Made by a program: the position numbers and the translations under genes. Shown one piece after another: positions 8,521 through 15,463 of a stretch of 47,072 nucleotides of DNA (within the stretch, counting starts at the first letter, position 1; each line of letters opens with the position of its first letter). Origin of the DNA: Oscillospiraceae bacterium (GTDB taxonomy: Bacteria; Bacillota; Clostridia; Oscillospirales; Ruminococcaceae); assembly GCA_024404815.1 (NCBI GenBank), contig JAKSPL010000017.1:1-47072 (forward strand). Reading direction: 5' to 3'. The notes beneath the pieces are model-generated. The model saw only the letters and a program-made list of their open reading frames with translations. It was not told where the DNA came from and ran no database searches.

Positions 8521-9276
8521 ATGAATCTCAATGATCTGGAGGTTATCGCAGAGCGTTCCCATAAGGTGGTCTACCGCGACGGCGATACCGTTCTGAAAGT
8601 ATTTGACAGCGATTATTCCAAGGCAGGTGTCCTCAACGAGGCACTCAATCAGGCGCGTGTCGAGGAAACAGGACTGTGCATTCCGCGTATTCTGGAAGTT
8701 CTGAAAATCGATGACAAGTGGGCAATTCGTACAGAGTATATCGAGGGAGAAACCCTTCGCCAGAAGCTGGACGCACATCCTGAACAGCAGGAGGAGATCC
8801 TGAAGCTGTTTGTGCAGATCCAGATGGATATTCACACCAAACGCGCACCGCTGCTGACCAAGCTGAAAGACAAGATGAACCGCAAGATCAGCGACAGCGG
8901 TTTTGACGCGACCACACGCTATGAACTGCACACCCGTCTGGAGGGCATGAAAAAGCACCAGAAGGTCTGCCACGGCGACCTCACCCTTTCCGATGTCATC
9001 ATCCGCAGTGACGGTACCCCGTTCATCATCGACTGGGCGCACGCAACACAGGGCAATGCGGCGGCAGATGTCGCACGTTCGTACCTGTTTATGTGCCTGA
9101 ATGAAAGTCAGGAGCTTGCAGACGCATATTTGCATATGTTCTGCAAGATGAGCGACACCGCGCTGCAATATGTGCAGTCGTGGATGCCCATTGTTGCGGC
9201 GTCGCAGTCGGTCAAGGGACACCCTGAGGAGCAGGAAATGCTTTCTCGCTGGGTGAACGTGGTCGATTACTCATAA
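8521..9276 (+). CDS. Aminoglycoside phosphotransferase-like small-molecule kinase (TIGR02172-type)
   Basis: 251 residues with a kinase-like fold: an N-terminal lobe (KVVYRDGDTVLKVF, about 15-28), the catalytic-loop motif VCHGDLTLSDVI (about 149-160; the canonical HGDxxxxN has Asp-Val where the Asn is expected) and the metal-binding motif FIIDWAHA (about 168-175). Similar proteins are grouped as a family related to aminoglycoside phosphotransferases, with unknown natural substrates. It starts 15 bases after adhE with a GGGGG ribosome binding site, so the two are likely one transcript. There is no sequence basis for calling it a resistance gene; a metabolite kinase or a pseudo-kinase are both possible. 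Confidence 0.75.
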   Translation: MNLNDLEVIAERSHKVVYRDGDTVLKVFDSDYSKAGVLNEALNQARVEETGLCIPRILEVLKIDDKWAIRTEYIEGETLRQKLDAHPEQQEEILKLFVQIQMDIHTKRAPLLTKLKDKMNRKISDSGFDATTRYELHTRLEGMKKHQKVCHGDLTLSDVIIRSDGTPFIIDWAHATQGNAAADVARSYLFMCLNESQELADAYLHMFCKMSDTALQYVQSWMPIVAASQSVKGHPEEQEMLSRWVNVVDYS

Positions 9277-9325
9277 TCACAAAAAACCTCCCGATCACAA
9301 TGCTACGGGTGGATAAGGATGTTTT

Positions 9326-9355
9326 TTGGTTTTGTACAGTAAAATCAGATATAAG
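9326..9355 (+). promoter_or_regulatory. Possible promoter of the DUF5714 gene
   Basis: TTGGTT (9326-9331), 18 bases, TATAAG (9350-9355), 34 bases before the start codon. The match is moderate. Confidence 0.4.
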
Positions 9356-9388
9356 AGATATTGACCAATCAGAATTTGGAGACATGAA

Positions 9389-10081
9389 ATGAAAGAAGAA
9401 TGCTTGATTTGCAAAGCACCTTTGGAATATCTAAACGAAGATATGGAAATGGAGTGTGCCGTTTGTCATAAAAAAGAACTGAGCAAGACAAGGTGCGTAA
9501 ACAGTCATTATGTGTGCAATGAATGCCACACAAAAGGGATTGACAGTATTTTCGGTGTGTGTCTTGCGGAGACCTCAAAAAACCCCATAGATATTCTCAA
9601 CAAAATGATGAATTTGCCGTTCTGTCATATGCACGGTCCCGAACATCACATTATGGTCGGTGCGGCACTTTTGACGGCATACAAGAATGCGGGTGGAGAC
9701 ATTGACCTTGAAAAAGCACTGACCGAAATGAAAAACAGAGGTCAGAGCGTTCCCGGCGGTGCTTGTGGGTTTTGGGGTGCTTGCGGTGCCGGTATCAGTT
9801 CCGGGATGTTTATTTCCATTATTTCCGGCTCAACGCCACTTGCAGGTGAGCCGTTCGGTCTTTCCAACCTCATGACCTCAAAATCACTTGATGCCATTGG
9901 ATCGGTGGGCGGTCCCCGCTGTTGCAAGCGGGATTCCTATTTGTCAATCCTTTCTGCGATTGTTTTTGTGAAAGAGCATTTCGGGATAGAAATGGAGAAA
10001 TCAAAGATTGTCTGCGAATTTTCAGCCCGAAACAATCAATGTCTCGGAAAGAGCTGCCCGTTCTCGAAAGCGAATCATTAA
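9389..10081 (+). CDS. DUF5714-like cysteine-rich protein
   Basis: 230 residues. The N-terminal 55 residues form two or three zinc-ribbon-like CxxC units (CLICKAPL, CAVCHKKE, CNECHTKG). The body has FCHMHGPEHHIMVGAALLTAYKNAG, a glycine-rich stretch GGACGFWGACGAGISSG, GGPRCCKR and a C-terminal CLGKSCPFS. This combination matches my recollection of DUF5714 proteins in anaerobic Firmicutes, which often lie near radical-SAM genes. The many Cys and His residues suggest metal or cluster binding, but the function is unknown. GGAG is seven bases before ATG 9389; an ATG five bases earlier runs into a stop after two codons. A terminator follows, so it is monocistronic. Confidence 0.7.
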   Translation: MKEECLICKAPLEYLNEDMEMECAVCHKKELSKTRCVNSHYVCNECHTKGIDSIFGVCLAETSKNPIDILNKMMNLPFCHMHGPEHHIMVGAALLTAYKNAGGDIDLEKALTEMKNRGQSVPGGACGFWGACGAGISSGMFISIISGSTPLAGEPFGLSNLMTSKSLDAIGSVGGPRCCKRDSYLSILSAIVFVKEHFGIEMEKSKIVCEFSARNNQCLGKSCPFSKANH

Positions 10082-10117
10082 ACCGATAAATCCCGGTTTG
10101 TCGAGCTAAAAGAAACA

Positions 10118-10150
10118 ACCCGCTGAAAAGTTTTTCTTTTTCAGCGGGTA
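10118..10150 (+). terminator. Terminator of the DUF5714 gene
   Basis: ACCCGCTGAAAAG / CTTTTTCAGCGGGT arms with a T5 loop, one bulged base, and a weak T tail, 37 bases after the stop codon. Confidence 0.75.
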
Positions 10151-10201
10151 TCTTTGTCTCATGCCATAGCAAGCAGGGAAATTATATATAATTTCCGAAT
10201 A

Positions 10202-10371
10202 GTGAAATATTTGCCTACGGCAAATGTGAAATAATCGCATAGCGATTGTGAAATATTGCTTCGCAATGTGAAATGAAATAAATCCCTTTTTCACGCCCGC
10301 AGGCATTTCACACGCCGCAGGCGTATTTCACATCCGCAGGATATTTCACAAATCCCGGCAGGGATTTATTT
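10202..10371 (+). repeat. Hairpin array spaced by GTGAAAT / ATTTCAC heptamers
   Basis: Four copies of GTGAAAT separate the mini-palindromes ATTTGCC-tac-GGCAAAT, AATCGC-AGCGATT and ATTGC-ttc-GCAAT. After a central segment the heptamer flips to ATTTCAC and separates GCCCGCAGGC, ACGCC-gc-AGGCGT, ATCC-gc-AGGAT and AAATCCC-ggca-GGGATTT. The array is thus roughly symmetric about 10275-10290. No two hairpins share a sequence; only the spacers do. It lies between the convergent DUF5714 and AAA-ATPase genes and has no coding potential I would trust. Confidence 0.9.
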
Positions 10372-10375
10372 CGTT

Positions 10376-10428
10376 TTCGGCGCGTGACGGCAATGTTTCA
10401 AAAAACATCCTTATCGACACGCGCCGAA
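10376..10428. other. Long stem-loop with an inner hairpin
   Basis: Perfect 11-base arms TTCGGCGCGTG (10376-10386) and CACGCGCCGAA (10418-10428) enclose a second hairpin, ATGTTT-CAAA-AAACAT (10393-10408). It sits 15 bases beyond the stop codon of the minus-strand AAA ATPase, next to the heptamer array. It could end that transcript or be part of the array. Confidence 0.75.
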
Positions 10429-10443
10429 TGCAGTCGGGAGGTT

Positions 10444-11169
10444 TTATTCGTTATTTTCGTCCAGCAGATAATGTATCATGCGTTCGGGGTTGTCGAGAAA
10501 CATTTTTGTCGTTTGGAAATGCTCCGTGTCACGATACGCGACAGACTGGATGCCTTTTTCCGAAAACTGGTAGATTTCCGCGTGGGGATATGCCATCAGG
10601 ATCAGGGAGTGTGTGGCGATGAGAAACTGCGAATCCTGTTTGACCAGAAGGTCGATCAGCGGAATCAGGGACAGTAGTTTTTGCGGAGAAAGGGCGGCTT
10701 CTGGCTCATCGAGGATATACAGTCCATGCCCCTCGAACCGATGCTCGATCAGCGCAAGAAACGATTCGCCGTGCGATTGCTTGTGGAAAGATTTCATGCC
10801 ATAGCGGACAAGTTGGCTGTATTCATCGAGATAAGTCGCGGTGTTGTAAAAGCTTTCCGCCCGAAGAAAAAAGCCGTCTTTCGGGGGAACGGTTTTGATA
10901 ATCGTCAGCAGTTCGCTCAGTTCCGAGCAGGTGTTTTTCGTGGTAAACATATGATCTCTGGAACCGCCCTCTGCATTAAATCCCATTGCAACGGCGATGG
11001 CTTCGATCAGCGTTGATTTCCCCGTACCATTTTCTCCGACAAAAAACGTGACCGGTTCCGAAAACGGTAAGGATTCCAGCTTGCTGAGATAACGGATGCA
11101 GGGCAGTTCGGACAAATAGGAAGCGGCATCGGGCATACACCGCAGTTTGATACTTTTCACATAGTTCAT
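10444..11169 (-). CDS. Orphan AAA / ABC-type ATPase
   Basis: 241 residues. Walker A is FFVGENGTGKSTLIEAIA (about 42-59), the Walker B region is LYILDEPEAALSP (about 150-162) and the H-loop is FLIATHS (about 180-186), all on one compact ATPase fold related to RecF/SMC and ABC ATPases (AAA_21-like). It has no membrane or nuclease domain and no obvious partner gene. Single-domain proteins of this kind occur scattered in Firmicutes and some belong to overcoming-lysogenization-defect (OLD)-like or defence systems, but nothing here proves that. The gene is isolated between two repeat clusters (10.2-10.43 and 11.19-11.25 kb). Confidence 0.8.
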   Translation of the reverse strand: MNYVKSIKLRCMPDAASYLSELPCIRYLSKLESLPFSEPVTFFVGENGTGKSTLIEAIAVAMGFNAEGGSRDHMFTTKNTCSELSELLTIIKTVPPKDGFFLRAESFYNTATYLDEYSQLVRYGMKSFHKQSHGESFLALIEHRFEGHGLYILDEPEAALSPQKLLSLIPLIDLLVKQDSQFLIATHSLILMAYPHAEIYQFSEKGIQSVAYRDTEHFQTTKMFLDNPERMIHYLLDENNE

Positions 11170-11193
11170 AGCAATATCCTGTTATTATACGTT

Positions 11194-11253
11194 AGGCGGA
11201 GCAATGTCACTCCGCCTTTTTCTATGTTATCATGCTTACAAAAATGGGATTCC
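11194..11253 (+). repeat. Family I repeat, copy B (short)
   Basis: AGGCGGAG / CTCCGCCT hairpin with a T run (11194-11222), then TATGTTATCATGCTTACA and AAAATGGGATTCC, which matches the spacer of copies A, C, D and F. The AAAGGGAC palindrome is absent. The end abuts the mreD stop codon at 11258. Confidence 0.7.
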
Positions 11254-11257
11254 GTTC

Positions 11258-11824
11258 TTACCCCTCCCGATGAATTGCCGCAGCGTCGATGGACTTGACC
11301 CGTTTGGTAAGGAATTTTGCGATGGGGAGGTAAAGCAGATAGACCAGTACCGCCGCCAGCAAAGTCAGCAGACAGGACGGCAGAAGCACTTGTGACCAGA
11401 CGATGTCTCTGCCCTCTGTGCGAAAGAGTACCTGTGTCAGCAAGAAAGAGAGTCCTGCGCGTAGAAACGTACAGACCATTGTGATCGCAAAGAAGTTCAG
11501 GAATGTGCGACGCAGGAGCGTACGGAACAACAGCGAGGTGAACGTACAGCAGACAACGAGGAACAGCGCATTTGCACAGAAAATACTTCCGCAGGCAAAG
11601 TCTGTCAGCCAGCCTGCCAGTACGCCGACCAGCATGGAAAAATATTCCTCATCGTTCATGCTGATACAGATTGCGGCAGGAATGACCCAAATTGCCTGTA
11701 CACCGCCGCCGAACATCGGAATGGCACAAATCAGCAGAAACAGAATACTGAGAACCCGCCGCCAGAAATTCATACGGCGTATCTTTTTCTCTGTTCCCGT
11801 CTGACTGCCGCTTTTAATTTTCAT
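11258..11824 (-). CDS. mreD: Rod shape-determining protein MreD
   Basis: 188 residues, about five hydrophobic segments (residues 20-40, 45-62, 68-85, 100-125 and 140-170), with a basic N-terminus. It follows mreC with an 11-base overlap, the classic mreC-mreD coupling. MreD is an integral membrane part of the elongasome that organises lateral-wall peptidoglycan synthesis with MreB, MreC, RodA and PBP2. No mreB lies in the window, so the cluster is split or mreB is elsewhere. The terminal residues are highly charged (RVKSIDAAAIHREG). Confidence 0.88.
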   Translation of the reverse strand: MKIKSGSQTGTEKKIRRMNFWRRVLSILFLLICAIPMFGGGVQAIWVIPAAICISMNDEEYFSMLVGVLAGWLTDFACGSIFCANALFLVVCCTFTSLLFRTLLRRTFLNFFAITMVCTFLRAGLSFLLTQVLFRTEGRDIVWSQVLLPSCLLTLLAAVLVYLLYLPIAKFLTKRVKSIDAAAIHREG

Positions 11825-12680
11825 TGAACGACACGCCCTTTCCTTCGAAATCCAGCAGAACCGTGACGGATTTCAGCGTATCGAAATCGACGGAGGGCTT
11901 GAGTTCGGCATATGCCGTCAGACCTGTTTCCGCCATGCCTGTTTCGGTGACATTGCCGATCGCAAGACCATATGGGAACAGTCCCGTTGTGCCTGCGGTA
12001 ATGACCAGGTCGCCCGCGTGGACGGTGTTGTCCTCGTCGAGATAGATCATTTTGGTTTTGTTGTCTGCCGCGCATTTCAGCGTACCTTCTACGATACCGC
12101 TGTCGCCTGTTTCGAGGACGACTGCGCCGACCGACAAATCAGAGGAAAGAATCGTTGTGACAGTGGAGAAATTCTCGCCGACTTCTGTGACAACGCCGAT
12201 CAGTCCCTGCGAACAGATAACGGGGGAGTTGAGGAGAATGCCGTCTTTTTCGCCTTGGTCGATGATAAAACCGCCGCTCAGGTCATTGGTCAGCGGCATG
12301 AGATTGACACAGGGTTCACTCATCACAAAGCCGTTGGATTTTTCCTTGATGGCGAGCTGGTCACGAAGGGCTTTCAGCTCGCGCTGGGTATCATCCATGC
12401 CGACCAGACGCGCATTTTGCTCAGCGATCTGTGCGCGGAGGTAGTCATTTTCCTCGCGGTATGCTTTCGATTCAAAATAGGTATCCAGTACAGTATTGAC
12501 GCGGTTTGAGATGGACGCGGAAAATTTGCGGACGGGCGCAGAAACGGTTTGTGCGGCGTTACGAATAAAATCCGTCTGACCGCCCTGTTTCAGCGAATAG
12601 AGCATCATGCCCACAAGAACGGCAATGATGCAAAGCAGTACGCGGAATCTTGTACTGCGGAAGAAATCTCCAAGCTTCAT
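11814..12680 (-). CDS. mreC: Rod shape-determining protein MreC
   Basis: 288 residues from ATG 12680, chosen because AAGGAG lies six bases upstream; the longer frame begins before that site. One membrane helix (about residues 10-27, FRVLLCIIAVLVGMMLYSL) is followed by a coiled coil (about 60-105, EENDYLRAQIAEQNARL) and the beta-domain core with GFIIDQGEKDGILLNSPVIC and TTILSSDLSVGAVV. MreC is the extracytoplasmic scaffold of the elongasome. The gene leads a two-gene operon with mreD, from a promoter at 12740-12768. Confidence 0.93.
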   Translation of the reverse strand: MKLGDFFRSTRFRVLLCIIAVLVGMMLYSLKQGGQTDFIRNAAQTVSAPVRKFSASISNRVNTVLDTYFESKAYREENDYLRAQIAEQNARLVGMDDTQRELKALRDQLAIKEKSNGFVMSEPCVNLMPLTNDLSGGFIIDQGEKDGILLNSPVICSQGLIGVVTEVGENFSTVTTILSSDLSVGAVVLETGDSGIVEGTLKCAADNKTKMIYLDEDNTVHAGDLVITAGTTGLFPYGLAIGNVTETGMAETGLTAYAELKPSVDFDTLKSVTVLLDFEGKGVSFNEN

Positions 12681-12739
12681 GAACTGCTCCTTCAAACAGA
12701 GGATTGACCGAATAGAAGATGCATTCGGCATACTTTTTT

Positions 12740-12768
12740 ATTATACCACAGCTTGAAAAAAAAGTCCA
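12740..12768 (-). promoter_or_regulatory. Promoter of mreCD
   Basis: On the minus strand, TGGACT, 17 bases, TATAAT (12745-12740), about 60 bases before the mreC start. The -10 is perfect and the -35 is moderate. Confidence 0.6.
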
Positions 12769-12804
12769 GTCTTTTCCGCGTAAAGTTCGGGAAATTCTTC
12801 GCGT

Positions 12805-12920
12805 GTTCACATATAAAAAGGGCGGAGAACTGAATCTCCGCCTATATCATGTTATCGTTCGTACTAAAATGGGATTCCAAAGGGACAATGTCCCTTTGGC
12901 AGGGTTTGGGGACAGCGTCC
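12805..12920 (+). repeat. Family I repeat, copy C
   Basis: Runs from a TTCACATATAAAAA lead-in through the hairpin GGCGGAGA / TCTCCGCC (12821-12842), the spacer ATCGTTCGTACTAAAATGGG, the perfect palindrome CCAAAGGG..CCCTTTGG (12877-12899) and the tail CAGGGTTTGGGGACAGCGTCC. It is nearly identical to copy D 320 bases downstream. Confidence 0.9.
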
Positions 12921-12950
12921 ACAAATTTTTCTTGTGTCGTTCAGTTTTCA

Positions 12951-13110
12951 GGGGAAACCCCTCGTTGGGGTTTCCCCTCTTTGATTGCTTCGCAATCAAA
13001 TTCACCCTTTCCTGCGTTTGGGAAGGAGAGGGTGTTTCGCTGTCTGCGGACAGCGACCAGAGGCGCCGCCTCTGGACTCCGCAAGCCTTTGAAAAGGCTT
13101 GAGCGAAACT
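12951..13110. repeat. String of five unrelated perfect palindromes (repeat island)
   Basis: In order: GGGGAAACCCC / GGGGTTTCCCC (12951-12977), TTTGATTGC / GCAATCAAA (12980-13000), CGCTGTC / GACAGCG (13038-13055), CCAGAGGC / GCCTCTGG (13057-13075) and AAGCCTTT / AAAGGCTT (13083-13100). The third and fourth are the reverse complement of the flanks of family II copy 1 at 168-275, but the family II centre is replaced by a few bases. Together with copies C and D this makes about 440 bases of noncoding palindromic DNA between mreC and the lysozyme gene. Confidence 0.85.
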
Positions 13111-13118
13111 TTTATTGC

Positions 13119-13243
13119 GCTTCGCGTGTTCACAAACAAAAAGGGCGAAGAACTGCATCTCCGCCCTAATCAAGCTATCATTCGTGCTAAAATGGGATTC
13201 CAAAGGGACAATGTCCCTTTGGCAGGGTTTGGGGCGGAGCCCC
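13119..13243 (+). repeat. Family I repeat, copy D
   Basis: Same order of elements as copy C: TTCGCGTGTTCACA lead-in, GGGCGAAG / TCTCCGCCC hairpin, spacer with CGTGCTAAAATGGGATT, perfect palindrome CCAAAGGG..CCCTTTGG (13200-13222), then a tail that ends in a GGGGC-GGA-GCCCC hairpin in place of copy C's GGGGACAGCGTCC. Confidence 0.9.
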
Positions 13244-13271
13244 AATATCAATCCATCGGAGATACTCGATT

Positions 13272-14240
13272 TCACCCGAGCATCTCAGGGTATGCGAGGT
13301 TCATATCGACATTGCCCTCGACACCTGCGACAGTCCCTTTGCAGCTGTACTGCCACATCGCATAGTCATAAATATAGGTCGGACCGTCGTCGTATTCTGC
13401 AAGCCAGAACGGATATCCCTGCAAACGCGGCAAATCGTATTTCAGAAGTGCGGTGCGTTTGTTCTGATAGATCATTGGGGAAAAGCCGAATTTCTCCATG
13501 TTCTGACAAAATGCCAGCGTGCAGTTGGTCAGGGTATCGACCGAAACATGGTCGGTACGCGCTTCGTCATCATCAAAGATGATCTCCCAGTCGTATGCAA
13601 CAGGAAAATCGAGTGTGAGACCTTCGAGCTGCTTTGCGGTGAAAAGTGCTTCCTCGACAGCTTCGTCCTCAGAAACTGCCTGTGAGAAGAAATACGCACC
13701 GATTTTCAGACCGGCAGCCTTTGCATTCTGATAGTTCTGCTGAAACATCGTATCTGCGTTAATAACACCGCCGCCGTATGTACGGTTTCCGACACGCAGC
13801 ATTACAAAATCAATTCCGTCGGCTTTAACGGCATTCCAGTCTGTGACATTATTATGTGCGGAAATGTCAATGCCCATGATTGCGTTTTCGTTTCCCTCTG
13901 CATCGTAAGAGTGCATCCGCATGGTTTCAGTATCCTGTTTCATTTGCTCTTTCGGATGGGAAGAAAGCGGAACATCTGCCAGAACAGGCAGCCAGATTTG
14001 TCCATAGGTCGGGTCTTCAAGAAAAATTTTATGTCCCGAAAGCTCATAGTGATGGTCGATGTCGGCAGGAAGAAATTCGCCTGTGACAGAGCGTCCCTGC
14101 GCGGTATAGGCGAGCATGGTTTCGAGCGATTTTGACTGATTCTTTTCGCGGTGCAGCGCAAGCGACAGAATCCCTGTGGAAAACGCAAAAAACGCAGCAG
14201 AACCGAGAAGAAGCATAATGCGGACAGAGCTTTTGGACAT
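13272..14240 (-). CDS. Membrane-anchored GH25 (Chalaropsis-type) lysozyme
   Basis: 322 residues. One N-terminal hydrophobic helix (about 7-27) acts as anchor or uncleaved signal. A linker region leads to a GH25 domain from about residue 122 to the end, with MGIDISAHN, FVMLRVGNRTYGGG, IGAYFFSQAVSEDEAVEEA, PVAYDWEI (the Asp-x-Glu catalytic pair near 217-219) and a closing MWQYSCKGTVAGVEGNVDMN. GH25 enzymes cleave the MurNAc-GlcNAc bond of peptidoglycan. With mreCD just downstream, a role in wall remodelling is plausible. AGGAG is about seven bases before ATG, and a promoter lies at 14280-14308. Confidence 0.93.
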   Translation of the reverse strand: MSKSSVRIMLLLGSAAFFAFSTGILSLALHREKNQSKSLETMLAYTAQGRSVTGEFLPADIDHHYELSGHKIFLEDPTYGQIWLPVLADVPLSSHPKEQMKQDTETMRMHSYDAEGNENAIMGIDISAHNNVTDWNAVKADGIDFVMLRVGNRTYGGGVINADTMFQQNYQNAKAAGLKIGAYFFSQAVSEDEAVEEALFTAKQLEGLTLDFPVAYDWEIIFDDDEARTDHVSVDTLTNCTLAFCQNMEKFGFSPMIYQNKRTALLKYDLPRLQGYPFWLAEYDDGPTYIYDYAMWQYSCKGTVAGVEGNVDMNLAYPEMLG

Positions 14241-14279
14241 GGGGTTCTCCTTTTCTGAACATGAAATAACGATATCATT

Positions 14280-14308
14280 ATTATAACATGGGCGCGTCGA
14301 AAAAGCAA
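14280..14308 (-). promoter_or_regulatory. Promoter of the GH25 gene
   Basis: Minus strand: TTGCTT, 17 bases, TATAAT (14285-14280), 40 bases before the start codon. Confidence 0.7.
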
Positions 14309-14392
14309 GAGATTCATAGAATTTTAAGGTTCTTCATAAATGGGCACACCCGTGCATAAAATCGTGTAGAATGCGGAAAAGGGGGCGATAGG

Positions 14393-14848
14393 ATGCGGCT
14401 GATCGTGCGAAATGTACTGACATGGGGAATTACGGTGTCGCTTTTGGGTATGGCAGCGGCGGCATGGCTTTGGACTGTCATGGATTTTTCTGAACGTGCG
14501 GCAGGAGCAGTCGGGGCGGTGCCGCTTGTTCTGGGGGCATTCTCCGCTTCTGTGCCGACAGGAAGGTATCTGCGGCATCATGGACTGGCAGTCGGGGCAG
14601 TCTGCGGCGGACTGCTGACAGGAATTTGGTACATGGCGGCGAGTATATACTGCGATACTTTTCGCTTGCCGATGCTGTTTTTTCTGACGCTTCCGATTGG
14701 CATGGCAGGCGGTGTGGTCGGTGTCAACTGTCCGCCTGTACCGATTCGCCGCCGACCGCACAAGCCGCGTATTATGGCACGGCGGCTTTGTCTGTGGCTG
14801 GCGCTGCTCCGCAAACCGCCGAAATACAAAAAAGCACCCGATGAATAG
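14393..14848 (+). CDS. Small four-helix membrane protein (TIGR04086-like)
   Basis: 151 residues with four hydrophobic helices (about 8-30, 37-53, 62-80 and 88-106), then a strongly basic cytoplasmic tail (PIRRRPHKPRIMARR and KPPKYKK). Length, helix spacing and glycine content resemble the TIGR04086/YrzE-type membrane proteins of Firmicutes, whose role is unknown. The start has AAAGGGGG about seven bases upstream. Its stop codon lies within a CACCCGATGA / TCATTGGGTG hairpin that resembles the terminator 340 bases downstream. It is divergent from the GH25 gene. Confidence 0.6.
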   Translation: MRLIVRNVLTWGITVSLLGMAAAAWLWTVMDFSERAAGAVGAVPLVLGAFSASVPTGRYLRHHGLAVGAVCGGLLTGIWYMAASIYCDTFRLPMLFFLTLPIGMAGGVVGVNCPPVPIRRRPHKPRIMARRLCLWLALLRKPPKYKKAPDE

Positions 14849-14892
14849 CTCATTGGGTGTCGATTCAGTTGTATCTGCGATGCATTCAAAAT

Positions 14893-14947
14893 GGAGCTCC
14901 GCTCCAAACCTCGCCAAAGGGTATGATATACCCTTTGGAATCCCATG
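14893..14947 (-). repeat. Family I repeat, copy E (variant palindrome)
   Basis: On the minus strand ATGGGATTCC is followed by a perfect 25-base palindrome, CCAAAGGGTAT..ATACCCTTTGG (14914-14938), then a GGAGCGGAGCTCC hairpin. The outer arms equal those of copies A, C and D, but the inner part is TAT/ATA instead of AC/GT, changed on both sides. Confidence 0.8.
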
Positions 14948-14987
14948 ATAGAAAAGGTGCAGAGCGCGAAGCGAGATAAAAGCTTTA

Positions 14988-15097
14988 CTCTATTTTTCTC
15001 GAAAAAATCGCAGGTTCTTAGGGTGAGTTTGCTTGCAAACTCATCGGCTTGCCGTACTGTCCTCCTAAGTCGCGCTCCGCAGAGCGCGAAATACCCA
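14988..15097 (+). repeat. Family II repeat, copy 2
   Basis: Order: CTCTATTTTTCTCGAAAAAATCG near-palindrome, outer stem CTTAGG / CCTAAG, inner GAGTTTGC-TT-GCAAACTC (15025-15042), CGGCTTGCCG, then GCGCTC-CGCA-GAGCGC. The outer and last stems differ from copy 1 (CCAGAG/CTCTGG and CGCTGTC/GACAGCG), with both arms changed together. It is followed at 15128-15160 by another imperfect GGGGAACCC..GGGGTTTCCCC palindrome. Confidence 0.85.
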
Positions 15098-15182
15098 TCT
15101 CCTTCCCAAAGATCAGGAGGGGGCTTGGGGGAACCCTATCAAGGGGTTTCCCCTTGTTTCTCCATATTTTTCCGACAGAATG

Positions 15183-15213
15183 AAACGCCCGATGAATCAC
15201 TCATCGGGCGTTT
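15183..15213 (-). terminator. Bidirectional terminator
   Basis: AAACGCCCGATGA / TCATCGGGCGTTT perfect arms around ATCAC. It lies 15 bases past the stop codon of the 33-residue peptide gene. Confidence 0.8.
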
Positions 15214-15228
15214 TCCATATTCTGTGCA

Positions 15229-15330
15229 TTAGAACATATAAAGCAGCATAGAAATCATAGAAGCAACGGCAACGCCGCCCCAGATTGCTGCAGGCTTGTT
15301 GGATTTCAGCGCAGACAGTTTTTCTTTCAA
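15229..15330 (-). CDS. 33-residue single-helix membrane peptide
   Basis: A short gene that starts with TTG at 15330, has GGAGGG (15343-15338) seven bases upstream and ends in TAA. The peptide has a basic head (MKEKLSALKSNKP) and one hydrophobic helix (AAIWGGVAVASMISMLLYMF) that runs to the C-terminus. A near-consensus promoter lies about 100 bases upstream and a perfect terminator just downstream, so it has every signal of an independent transcription unit despite its size. I do not recognise the family. Small one-helix proteins of this shape can be regulators of membrane complexes or type I toxins. The lack of Tyr/Trp-Lys-rich tail toxin features leaves this open. Confidence 0.65.
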   Translation of the reverse strand: MKEKLSALKSNKPAAIWGGVAVASMISMLLYMF

Positions 15331-15433
15331 CTCTAATCCCTCCACTCATTCGCGCATATTCTCTGAGCCCCGTGTACATTTCCTGATGTCTGTCGGAACA
15401 AGGATTCCGCAGACGTTATTTCTTTGTGAGATT

Positions 15434-15463
15434 ATCATATCACAAGTCGAAATGAATGTCAAT
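15434..15463 (-). promoter_or_regulatory. Promoter of the 33-residue peptide gene
   Basis: Minus strand TTGACA (15463-15458), 18 bases, TATGAT (15439-15434). The -35 is perfect and the -10 has five of six matches. The leader is about 97 bases. The rest of 15464-15637 shows no gene. Confidence 0.75.

Noticed and set aside
5869-9222. An uninterrupted 1,117-codon open frame antisense to adhE and the kinase-like gene
   Set aside because: Both genes on the other strand have intact family motifs throughout, and the antisense translation has no domain, odd composition (rich in Cys, His and Arg) and no ribosome binding site. It results from codon bias of a highly expressed gene that avoids codons giving antisense stops.
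8521-9276. Aminoglycoside resistance gene
   Set aside because: Only the general kinase-like motifs are shared. The expected Asn of the catalytic loop is not in place and the gene sits behind adhE in a housekeeping operon.
10202-10371. CRISPR array
   Set aside because: The recurring unit is only seven bases and flips orientation, intervals are 10-20 bases and palindromic, and no cas gene is near.
12719-13582. Several 70-160-codon frames between mreC and the GH25 gene
   Set aside because: They consist of palindromic repeats or lie antisense to the GH25 gene; none has a ribosome binding site or a recognisable domain.
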